A program made the position numbers and the translations under genes. A stretch of DNA of 32,205 nt, taken from the NCBI RefSeq assembly GCF_900996235.1, contig NZ_CAAJGM010000226.1, positions 1 to 32,205 of the forward strand. The letters run 5' to 3'. The stretch is from Paraburkholderia sp. BCC1885. Its GTDB lineage: Bacteria > Pseudomonadota > Gammaproteobacteria > Burkholderiales > Burkholderiaceae. Each line of letters opens with the position of its first letter. The stretch's first letter is position 1. Below, piece by piece: positions 24,407-31,539 of the stretch. The notes beneath the pieces are model-generated. The model was given only the letters and a program-made list of their open reading frames with translations, was not told where the DNA came from and did not search any database.

Positions 24407-24484
24407 GACGGGACTCCGGTTGTGAATAAATGCGGCATGCGGCGTACACCTTCCGTACGTTTACTTCAACGCGCGAGCTGACGG

Positions 24485-24498
24485 TTGACCTGAATCAA
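24485..24498 (-). promoter_or_regulatory. Perfect FNR/ANR box, DUF3562-alcohol dehydrogenase
   Basis: TTGACCTGAATCAA is a perfect match. TAAACG (24463-24458, minus strand) is within a base of the class II -10 position but is a weak hexamer. The leader to the DUF3562 start would be about 44 nt. Confidence 0.75.
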
Positions 24499-24602
24499 GG
24501 CTCGCCTACCGGCGCCTGACGCGATGACATGACGATCAGGCGGTAACCGGCTCATGTAGCAGCCGCGCATGGGGGCATGCATCTCCCCTGTGTTCAGGCG
24601 GA

Positions 24603-24881
24603 TCACTCGCAGAAACGCAGGTATCCGCTATGCAACAGCACCGGTTTGCCGCCGACTTCGCTCAGCATGCGTCGCGCAGCATGTTCAATCGCATGCCGAT
24701 GGGTATCGAAGGCACTGATCAGGTCGTCTTCGCGCAGCGACGCAGCGCCGAAATGATCTTCCAGCGCTTCAGCGGTGATCGCGCACTGAACGCGCTCACC
24801 GTTCACCTTGGCAGGGAACGCCAAAACCAGGTCCCGCCCGCAATACTCAGGACGTTCCTGTGGAAAAGTGATATGCATCAT
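24603..24881 (-). CDS. DUF1488 family protein
   Basis: A 92-residue protein with the DUF1488 layout: an N-terminal ITFPQ strand, VLAFPAKVNGERVQCAITAEALEDHFGA at about 19-46, then a helical part with RHAIEHAARRML. The function is unknown. GAGG lies before the ATG pair. It is divergent from the cytochrome c gene with two FNR boxes between them. TATCCT at 24995-24990 on its strand is 49.5 nt from the centre of the 25038 box, as a class I arrangement would need. Confidence 0.75.
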   Translation of the reverse strand: MMHITFPQERPEYCGRDLVLAFPAKVNGERVQCAITAEALEDHFGAASLREDDLISAFDTHRHAIEHAARRMLSEVGGKPVLLHSGYLRFCE

Positions 24882-25037
24882 GTCGTACCTCAGCGCGTGT
24901 GGACTTCCATCCTTGCCCGCCCAGCATGGCCAGACGCAGGTGTCTTAAGCGACCGTCCGGCACTCCATGTGAGAGACCGGCTTTTGATCAGGATAGTCCG
25001 CTGGTGCCGGGTGACAAGCTGCCGTCACAGGCCTCGC

Positions 25038-25051
25038 TTGACCCAGGTCAA
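25038..25051. promoter_or_regulatory. Perfect FNR/ANR box (distal to cytochrome c)
   Basis: TTGACCCAGGTCAA matches without error. It lies 66 bp upstream of a second perfect box. It may help the cytochrome c promoter, or act at a class I position for the DUF1488 gene on the minus strand. Confidence 0.75.
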
Positions 25052-25103
25052 CGGGAGACAGGACGCGAGCGCACGCAACGGCGAATCAGGTCGCCCTATC
25101 GCA

Positions 25104-25117
25104 TTGACATGAGTCAA
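25104..25117 (+). promoter_or_regulatory. Perfect FNR/ANR box (proximal to cytochrome c)
   Basis: TTGACATGAGTCAA matches without error. TACACT (25139-25144) is within a base of the class II -10 position, and the box centre is 64.5 nt from GTG 25175. Confidence 0.8.
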
Positions 25118-25174
25118 CCTCGCTCACGACAACGCTCGTACACTGGCTTTAATAACTGCCCCGGAGTGTCATTC

Positions 25175-25516
25175 GTGAACGCCCTCATCCAGAAGCGTTT
25201 CATTGCCGGCGTTGTGGGCATGCTGTGCGTGGCTGACGGCGAAGCGCAAGCACAGTCCGAGCCCACCGCATTGGTCGACCAGCAGCATTGCATGTTCTGC
25301 CATACCGTCGACGCGCCATTTCTCGCGCCCTCGTTCCAGCAGATCGCGGCGCACTACCGCAACATGCCGGACGCGAGCGTAATGCTCGAACAAAAACTGA
25401 GAGTGGGCGGCAAGGCGCATTGGGGCGATATGTCGATGCCGCTGCCCGCTGACCGCGGCGGCCCGCTTTCGCCGGAAGACGCCCACACACTAGTTCAGTG
25501 GGTGCTGAATCAATGA
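25175..25516 (+). CDS. Monoheme c-type cytochrome (c551/c552-like)
   Basis: A 113-residue exported protein. GTG 25175 with GGAG 8 nt upstream is chosen because a signal peptide begins there and ends AQA at 24-26; longer in-frame starts would cover both FNR boxes. Heme attachment is C39-M-F-C42-H43. WGDMSMPLP supplies Met88 as the likely distal ligand, as in small class I cytochromes. It is probably a periplasmic electron shuttle between a quinol oxidoreductase and a terminal oxidase or reductase when oxygen is low. Confidence 0.9.
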   Translation: MNALIQKRFIAGVVGMLCVADGEAQAQSEPTALVDQQHCMFCHTVDAPFLAPSFQQIAAHYRNMPDASVMLEQKLRVGGKAHWGDMSMPLPADRGGPLSPEDAHTLVQWVLNQ

Positions 25517-25565
25517 CATGATGACTGCGGCGCAAGCGCGCTGCGTCACGCGACCGGAGAACACC

Positions 25566-25943
25566 ATGCGCGTCACTCTTCATCTCGATACGTTCGACCG
25601 CGTCGATCCGTGCGCCTACGCTATTCTCTGGCTCGACAAGGAAACGCGGCAGTGGTCACGAGAAGGTCACCTGGGGCTCGATCTGCCCGAGTGGGGCACG
25701 TTGGTCTCCGACCCGCACGGCACAATGATCTGCGGCGCGCAGAGCACACGTCCGTTATGTGTGCTCGAAAACCTCGATCTCGATTCGACAGGTGGCCCCT
25801 TCGAGGGTGAAACGGGTCGCGCACAGTGGTGCGCGCATGCGGGACTGCCTTCCGCTCAGGGTCACTGGCATGTGCAATGTATCGATGACGCGTCCATCCA
25901 GCCGGAACACGGGCTGTTCGCAGCCGACGACAATGCATTGTAG
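25566..25943 (+). CDS. Hypothetical soluble protein
   Basis: A 125-residue protein with GGAG before ATG 25566, 49 nt after the cytochrome c gene on the same strand and probably cotranscribed. It is acidic, contains five Cys (PCAY, MICG, PLCV, WCAH, QCID) and has no signal peptide or membrane segment. No family was recognised. Confidence 0.55.
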   Translation: MRVTLHLDTFDRVDPCAYAILWLDKETRQWSREGHLGLDLPEWGTLVSDPHGTMICGAQSTRPLCVLENLDLDSTGGPFEGETGRAQWCAHAGLPSAQGHWHVQCIDDASIQPEHGLFAADDNAL

Positions 25944-25979
25944 CGACTGGTTTTCATGGCTAACATATGACCCCAGTCG
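25944..25979. repeat. Inverted repeat after the hypothetical gene
   Basis: CGACTGG and CCAGTCG form a 7-bp stem directly after the stop at 25943, with a 22-nt loop and no T-tract. It may be a transcript-end structure, but the long loop makes this weak. Confidence 0.25.
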
Positions 25980-26020
25980 ACTTCGCACCGGTGAGTATGC
26001 CCGGCCGGTATCCGTTTCAT

Positions 26021-26212
26021 TCATGCCTCGTGTCCAGTTGCTGGATTGAGGAGCATAACGAAGCATGCAACGCTGGCCACGATCACGGCAACACCATAGC
26101 GAGTGACATTGTATTCGTCGAATAGCAAGCCGTGAACGGCGGCCCCCATGCCTGCCAAGGAAGCAAATACGGCAATTGCCGCAAGGATAATCCGATATTC
26201 TGTGTGTAACAT
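26021..26212 (-). CDS. Small two-helix membrane protein
   Basis: A 63-residue protein starting at 26212 with GGGGA upstream. Two hydrophobic segments (about 8-28 and 38-57) are joined by a short loop LFDEYNVTRYG. The layout resembles small hypothetical membrane proteins common in Burkholderia stress loci. The in-frame extension upstream to 26341 is not membrane-like and is unlikely to be translated. The function is unknown. Confidence 0.55.
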   Translation of the reverse strand: MLHTEYRIILAAIAVFASLAGMGAAVHGLLFDEYNVTRYGVAVIVASVACFVMLLNPATGHEA

Positions 26213-26653
26213 GACGTTTTCCCCATCGATCGCATGATCGAGGCAATCCTCCCGCACGCACCACGGATCGATCCGGCAAACCTTTCCGGTGTGTCGATGA
26301 CCGTAGGGTGTACGCTCACCCCGGTTTGCGTCTTGACGCAAATCATATTTTTGCCATGTCGAGATATGCGCGATATCCCCTCTCTGGGTACGTCAGCGGT
26401 CGATTGACGCATGGCAAATGTTTATCTATGCAGGATACCTAATCTGTCTTCATTCTGGTTCATGTCGGGTCTGAAGGAACATATCTTCAAGCAGCCTGCT
26501 TTTGGACTTCTTGCGTTTCCTGGCGTTTCCTCTGGTGCTATCCGCATAGTGCTCACATATGATTCTGACCTCCCCTCATCACTCGTCAGCGTCGGCAAAA
26601 AGCGGGACGGTTGCAACAATTGGCACGATGTGCTCGACTGGAAGAAGCGGGGA
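26213..26653. other. Intergenic region with one FNR/ANR-like site
   Basis: The stretch holds the site at 26333-26346. An open frame in phase with the ZntB-like gene starts at 26411, but its first ~80 codons resemble no transporter and lack a ribosome site, so they are left unassigned. A direct repeat of GCGTTTCCT lies near 26512-26531. Confidence 0.45.
26333..26346. promoter_or_regulatory. FNR/ANR-like box (one mismatch)
   Basis: TTGACGCAAATCAT differs at the last base. It could serve the small membrane protein (minus) or the ZntB-like gene (plus). On the minus strand TACACC (26312-26307) is near the class II -10 position; nothing convincing is at the plus-strand position. Confidence 0.5.
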
Positions 26654-27670
26654 ATGGCGACAGAAGCTATATCGGTTCAGGAAACAGATCACTTTCCATT
26701 GGACCTCGGCTACCTCTTTTCCAGAAACGGAGTGGGCCGCAAGGTCGACGCAAAAACAGCCATCGAATGGCTGAAGAATTAGAACGGCACGGATGGAGAA
26801 TTCATCTGGCTGCATTTCCGCGACATCCCGACCGTCCTTGCGGGTTGGCCCCTGCAGCATCTGGAACTGCCGGAGACATTCGGCGAAACGCTCAGGGAAG
26901 GTTCCCGCTCAACCCGTATTGCGCACGTGCATCAAAACCTGATCGCCGTAATCAATGACGTCGACTATGATTTTGAGCGGAAAAAGCCCCTCAAGGTAGC
27001 AACGCTCTGGCTTAACGTGGGCGCTCGCTGTCTTCTGAGCGTACGCAGCCTCTCCCTGCGTTCGGTGAACCAGTTACGGCTGGCAGTCGAGGCAGGGGAA
27101 GCCTTCCATGGTCCGATGTCGCTATTGATCCACCGGCTGCAAGAGCAGGCGGATGTGCTACTCGGTATTGTCGGGAACTCGGCGCAAATCACCAATACCG
27201 TCGAAGAAACGCTGCTCTCCGGTCAATTACCCACGCGCGCCAGCCTGGGCGGCATCCGTCGCGACCTCGTGCGGCTGCGCCGCCTTCTGGCACCGGAGCC
27301 CGCATCTCTGTTCCGGCTTATCAATCGGCCGCCGCACTAGGTGCGGGAAGAAGACGCCCAATCCCTGCAGCAGTCTGCGGAGGAATTCTCCCTGGCGTTA
27401 CGCGATATGGTCGGCCTGCAGGAACGCGTCAAATTGCTCGAAGAGGAAATCGCCGACAGGGTCGCCGAGCACACCAACTGGAGTGTCCTGATATTAACGG
27501 CCGTCACCGTAATCGCTTCGCCCGTGAATCTGATTTCCGGCCTGTTGGGCATGAACGTCGGCGGCATCCCCTTCAGGTACTACGACAAGGGATTCTGGAT
27601 CGTCATTCTGATGTCAGTCGGTCTTACGAGCCTGGCAGCATGGCTTATTTTCCGGCGAAGACATGAATGA
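26654..27670 (+). pseudogene. ZntB/CorA-type divalent cation transporter with two in-frame TAG codons
   Basis: The frame holds 339 codons, about the usual family length. After the first stop come FIWLHF, LELPETFGETLREGSRSTRI, a long helical part with QADVLLGIV and LVRLRRLLAPEPASLFRLINRPPH. After the second stop come the last coiled coil, two C-terminal membrane helices and the pore motif GMNVGG, which is typical of ZntB. TAG codons interrupt it at 26780-26782 (codon 43) and 27338-27340 (codon 229), yet all three parts share one frame. The second stop falls where relatives have Trp after RPP, so TGG to TAG is likely. The start is uncertain. It is probably a pseudogene; suppression or sequence error is possible. 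Confidence 0.8.
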
Positions 27671-27672
27671 AG

Positions 27673-27708
27673 GCATCACCGAGCGCCACGGATAGCGCTC
27701 GTTGATGC
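27673..27708 (+). terminator. Strong hairpin after the ZntB-like gene
   Basis: Arms of 14 nt pair with one mismatch around an 8-nt loop (GAGCGC...GCGCTC at the core), starting 3 nt after the stop codon. No T-tract follows, so it may be a factor-dependent or bidirectional end structure rather than a classical intrinsic terminator. Confidence 0.45.
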
Positions 27709-27790
27709 GCACCCGCTGTCGCATCGGACCGGCACTATAAACCCCTTGACAGTACATAGTTCGAAAGGAGAGAGGCAAGAGGACGTGTGA

Positions 27791-28111
27791 ATGCCTGTGC
27801 GTGTATCGCGGCCAACGCCCGGACATCTATCGCGATGGATAGCCAAGTGCGTGCATCAACCTCTCGTGCTTTTCGCCGCACTGCCTCTTGGAACGGTTGT
27901 AGTTGTGGAACAGACCACGCCCGTTTGTGACCACCTCCATCCGCTATGGACCACTATGGTCAACGAGCCGTTCGTGATTCTTCAACTTCGAGCCATCGAA
28001 GAGAAAAGCAACGTCTACGCGATAACTGCCCACTCGCGAGTATTTGATAGCCCAGACATTGCCGCATTGAACGATAGAGACTGTCTCAACGCTGAGACTT
28101 GGACAGATTGA
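27791..28111 (+). CDS. Doubtful hypothetical protein
   Basis: A 106-codon frame with GAGG a few bases before the ATG and several purine-rich stretches upstream. The N-terminus has one moderately hydrophobic stretch (about 25-39). Composition is not clearly that of the neighbouring genes, and no family was recognised. It could be a chance frame. Confidence 0.25.
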   Translation: MPVRVSRPTPGHLSRWIAKCVHQPLVLFAALPLGTVVVVEQTTPVCDHLHPLWTTMVNEPFVILQLRAIEEKSNVYAITAHSRVFDSPDIAALNDRDCLNAETWTD

Positions 28112-28150
28112 TCGGCAGTTTGTTTCAGTTATTATTTTTATAAATTAATT

Positions 28151-28169
28151 CATTTTAATCATTAAAATG
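28151..28169. promoter_or_regulatory. Perfect AT-rich palindrome upstream of frc
   Basis: CATTTTAATCATTAAAATG has 9-bp arms around a single C. It may be a regulator operator or, on RNA, a weak hairpin. It lies about 110 bp upstream of the FNR-like box. No regulator gene is nearby. Confidence 0.35.
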
Positions 28170-28263
28170 GAATTTTAAAAACCATGGAAAGCCTGTCGAG
28201 ATTCGCGATATTTATTACCAAAAATTTCTAATTTCGATACAAAAATCCATTCGCCTTCATTGA

Positions 28264-28277
28264 TTGATCCAGATCAT
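28264..28277 (+). promoter_or_regulatory. FNR/ANR box, oxalate operon
   Basis: TTGATCCAGATCAT has one mismatch, at the last base. TAGAGT at 28300-28305 sits exactly at the class II -10 position. The predicted transcript has a leader of about 165 nt before frc. Confidence 0.65.
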
Positions 28278-28476
28278 TTCGGCAGGGTACCGACGCGCTT
28301 AGAGTGGGTCCAGATCCACCGGCGCCAGCTGAAACCGCGTCCGCCTGGCACGACAGACCATCCAGACAGTGCGCAACATGGTTGAAGCGCTCATCCGTGT
28401 TTGTGTTTGCGCACGTCCGGGTCCCAGTGTCATTTGACAATCAACCGCTTTATCGCCCCGTATTGGAGAGGCCATC

Positions 28477-29727
28477 ATGAATTTACCGCTGAAGGGAATC
28501 AAGGTTATCGACTTTACCGGTGTACAAGCCGGTCCCGCCTGCACGCAGTTATTGGCATGGTTCGGTGCCGAAGTTCTGAAGGTGGAGCGTCCTGGTGTGG
28601 GTGACGTCACACGCCGTCAATTGCGGGACATCCCGGATCTCGATGCGCTCTACTTCACGATGCTCAATAGCAACAAGAAGTCGCTAGAACTCAACACGAA
28701 AACACCCGAAGGCAAGGCGATCATGGAGCAACTGATCCGCGATGCCGACGTGCTGGTCGAAAATTTCGGACCGGGCGCGATGGACCGGATGGGGTTCACG
28801 TGGGAATATATCCAGGAACTCAACCCGCGCATCATCTTCGGTTCGGTGAAGGGCTTCAACGAGAATTCGCCGTATTCCGACATCAAGGTTTATGAGAACG
28901 TCGCGCAATGCGCGGGCGGCGCCGCATCGACAACCGGCTTCTGGGACGGCCCGCCGACGATCAGCGCAGCCGCACTCGGCGACAGCAACACCGGTATGCA
29001 CCTCGCAATCGGCATCCTGACCGCGTTGATCGGACGCGAAAAAACCGGCAAGGGGCAGAAGGTATCCGTGTCGATGCAGGACGCGGTGTTGAACCTGTGC
29101 CGCGTCAAGCTGCGAGACCAGCAACGGCTCGAACGGGTCGGCTATCTGGAGGAATATCCGCAGTATCCGAACGGCACCTTCAGCGATGTCGTGCCGCGTG
29201 GCGGCAATGCGGGCGGCGGCGGGCAACCCGGGTGGGTGCTCAAGTGCAAGGGCTGGGAGACCGATCCGAACGCGTACATCTACTTCACCATCCAGGAACA
29301 GGACTGGGGACCAACCTGCCAGGCGATCGGCAAGCCGGAATGGAGCGACGATCCGGCCTACGCCACCGCACATGCGCGTCAGTCACACATCTTCGAGATT
29401 TTCGCGGATATCGAGAAGTGGCTGGCCGACAAAACCAAATTCGAGGCAGTCGACATCCTCCGCAAGTTCGGCGTGCCGTGCTCGCCGGTGCTGAACATGA
29501 AGGAAATTGCCAACGACGCGGCATTGCGCGCAAGCGGCACCGTCGTTGAAGTTCAGCAAAAGAAGCGCGGTACCTACCTCACCATTGGCAGCCCCATCAA
29601 GTTCTCCGACTTCACGCCCGATATCGTCGGCTCGCCGCTGCTCGGCGAGCACACCGATGAGGTACTCGCGGGCCTCGGCTATAGCCAGGCACAGATCGAC
29701 AAGCTGCGTGAAGCGAAGGTCGTCTAG
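28477..29727 (+). CDS. frc: Formyl-CoA:oxalate CoA-transferase
   Basis: A 416-residue class III (CaiB/BaiF) CoA-transferase that moves CoA from formyl-CoA to oxalate, giving oxalyl-CoA and formate. Gln17 (GVQAGP) and the nucleophile Asp169 (LGDSNTG) occupy the positions known from the Oxalobacter enzyme. The glycine-rich loop around RGGNAGGGGQPG at about 241-252 is the flexible active-site loop. GGAGAGG precedes the ATG. It is followed after 65 nt by oxc, whose product consumes oxalyl-CoA, so the two form the oxalate degradation cycle. Confidence 0.95.
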   Translation: MNLPLKGIKVIDFTGVQAGPACTQLLAWFGAEVLKVERPGVGDVTRRQLRDIPDLDALYFTMLNSNKKSLELNTKTPEGKAIMEQLIRDADVLVENFGPGAMDRMGFTWEYIQELNPRIIFGSVKGFNENSPYSDIKVYENVAQCAGGAASTTGFWDGPPTISAAALGDSNTGMHLAIGILTALIGREKTGKGQKVSVSMQDAVLNLCRVKLRDQQRLERVGYLEEYPQYPNGTFSDVVPRGGNAGGGGQPGWVLKCKGWETDPNAYIYFTIQEQDWGPTCQAIGKPEWSDDPAYATAHARQSHIFEIFADIEKWLADKTKFEAVDILRKFGVPCSPVLNMKEIANDAALRASGTVVEVQQKKRGTYLTIGSPIKFSDFTPDIVGSPLLGEHTDEVLAGLGYSQAQIDKLREAKVV

Positions 29728-29745
29728 GCGTCCCTGCACTGCACA

Positions 29746-29775
29746 CAACCAGGCAACCAGGCAACCAGGCAACCA
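29746..29775. repeat. 8-bp tandem repeat between frc and oxc
   Basis: CAACCAGG is repeated 3.75 times in direct tandem in the short frc-oxc spacer. Copy number could vary by slippage and alter the spacing between the two genes. Confidence 0.7.
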
Positions 29776-29792
29776 TCGCAAGGTACTCAAAG

Positions 29793-31532
29793 ATGACTAT
29801 CGAATCCGAACAGACCGTCCTGACCGACGGGTTTCATCTTGTCGTCGATGCGCTAAAGCTCAACGGCATCGACACGATCTACGGCGTAGTCGGCATTCCC
29901 ATCACCGACCTCGCCCGCCTCGCGCAAGCCGAGGGCATGCGGTACATCGGGTTCCGGCACGAGCAGTCGGCCGGCAACGCCGCCGCGATCGCAGGCTATC
30001 TGACGCAAAAGCCGGGGGTTTGCCTTACCGTCTCCGCACCGGGGTTCCTCAACGGCATGGTGGCGCTGGCTAACGCGACCACGAACTGTTTTCCGATGAT
30101 CCTGATCAGCGGATCCAGCGACCGGGCCATCGTCGATCTGCAGCAAGGCGACTACGAGGAACTCGACCAGATGAATGCGGCGAAGCCTTACGCGAAGGCC
30201 GCGTTCCGCGTCAACCGGCCCGAGGACATCGGTATCGGCATCGCCCGTGCGATCCGCGCAGCGGTGTCCGGGCGGCCTGGCGGCGTTTATCTCGATCTGC
30301 CCGCCGAGGTACTGCGCGCGGCTCTCGATGAGCAGACGGCGGCGCGCTCGCTGGTACGCGTGGTCGACCCGGCTCCCAAACAAATCCCTTCACGCGAATC
30401 GGTGGACCGGGCAATCGAACTGCTGGCGCGCGCGCAGCGTCCGCTTGTGATTCTCGGCAAGGGCGCCGCCTACGCACAGGCCGACGACACCATTCGCGCC
30501 TTCATCGAAACCACCGGCATACCGTTTTTACCGATGTCGATGGCCAAGGGCCTGCTGCCCGACGATCACCCGCAATCGGCGGCTGCGGCCCGCTCGCTTG
30601 TGCTTGCCCAGGCGGACGTCGTGGTGCTGATCGGCGCACGGCTGAACTGGCTGCTGGGGCACGGCAAGGCGCCGCAGTGGTCGGCAACGGCGCATTTCAT
30701 ACAGGTCGATATCAGTCCAACCGAAATCGACAGCAACCAGCCGATTGCTGCGCCCGTCGTCGGCGATATCGGTTCCTGCGTGACGGCACTGCTGGCCGGT
30801 CTGACACTCGCTTGTCTGCAGCCGCCCGCTGCATGGCTCGATGCGATCGCCACGAATAAACAGCACAACGCCGAGCGCATGGCCGCCCATCTCGCAGCAA
30901 CCGCTAGTCCGATGGACTTCTACACCGCACTGCGCGCGATTCGTGACGTACTTGCCGACCGGCCGGATGTGTACGTCGTCAACGAAGGGGCCAACACGCT
31001 CGACTTCGGCCGCAACATCATCGATATGCGCCTGCCGCGCAAGCGTCTCGACGCCGGCACCTGGGGCGTGATGGGTATCGGCATGGGCTACGCGATCGGC
31101 GCGGCGACCGTCAGCGGCAAGCCTGTCGTGGCGATCGAAGGCGACAGCGCTTTCGGTTTCAGCGGCATGGAGATCGAGACGATCTGCCGCTACCAGTTGC
31201 CGGTCGTGATCGTCGTGTTCAACAACGGCGGCATCTACCGCGGTGACGACGTCAACCGCAGCGGCGGCGCCGACGTCGCGCCGACCGTGCTGATGAAGAG
31301 TGCGCGCTACGAAAAGCTGATCGAGGCATTCGGTGGCGCTGGCCATTACGTCAGCGATCCGCAGGGTCTCGCGAAGGCACTCAGCGAATCGATCGCGTCG
31401 GGGCAACCGGCGCTGATCAACTGCGTGATCGATCCGGCCACCGGCACCGAAAGCGGGCATCTGAAGAAGCTCAATCCGCAAAGTGCCGCGACCCACGCCG
31501 CCGAACCGCAACGCAACGACATCAAGAGGTAG
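29793..31532 (+). CDS. oxc: Oxalyl-CoA decarboxylase
   Basis: A 579-residue thiamine-diphosphate enzyme that converts oxalyl-CoA to formyl-CoA and CO2. The cofactor-activating Glu57 lies in FRHEQSAGNAA. The ThDP/Mg motif begins at GDS (450-452) and runs to the FNNGG segment about 27 residues later. LDAGTWGVMGIGMGYAIGAA is the usual approach to it. The GDYEELDQMNAAKPYAK segment is typical of Oxc. Length is normal. With frc it regenerates formyl-CoA for the next cycle. The upstream spacer carries the 8-bp repeat and only a weak AAGG ribosome site. Confidence 0.95.
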   Translation: MTIESEQTVLTDGFHLVVDALKLNGIDTIYGVVGIPITDLARLAQAEGMRYIGFRHEQSAGNAAAIAGYLTQKPGVCLTVSAPGFLNGMVALANATTNCFPMILISGSSDRAIVDLQQGDYEELDQMNAAKPYAKAAFRVNRPEDIGIGIARAIRAAVSGRPGGVYLDLPAEVLRAALDEQTAARSLVRVVDPAPKQIPSRESVDRAIELLARAQRPLVILGKGAAYAQADDTIRAFIETTGIPFLPMSMAKGLLPDDHPQSAAAARSLVLAQADVVVLIGARLNWLLGHGKAPQWSATAHFIQVDISPTEIDSNQPIAAPVVGDIGSCVTALLAGLTLACLQPPAAWLDAIATNKQHNAERMAAHLAATASPMDFYTALRAIRDVLADRPDVYVVNEGANTLDFGRNIIDMRLPRKRLDAGTWGVMGIGMGYAIGAATVSGKPVVAIEGDSAFGFSGMEIETICRYQLPVVIVVFNNGGIYRGDDVNRSGGADVAPTVLMKSARYEKLIEAFGGAGHYVSDPQGLAKALSESIASGQPALINCVIDPATGTESGHLKKLNPQSAATHAAEPQRNDIKR

Positions 31533-31539
31533 TCCGGCC

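Larger units (their letters stand above)
28112..28476. other. AT-rich region and leader of the oxalate operon
   Basis: The first ~130 nt are markedly AT-rich, unlike the rest of the window, and contain a perfect palindrome (28151-28169). An FNR-like site follows at 28264-28277, then about 165 nt of leader without a recognised gene before frc. Confidence 0.6.
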
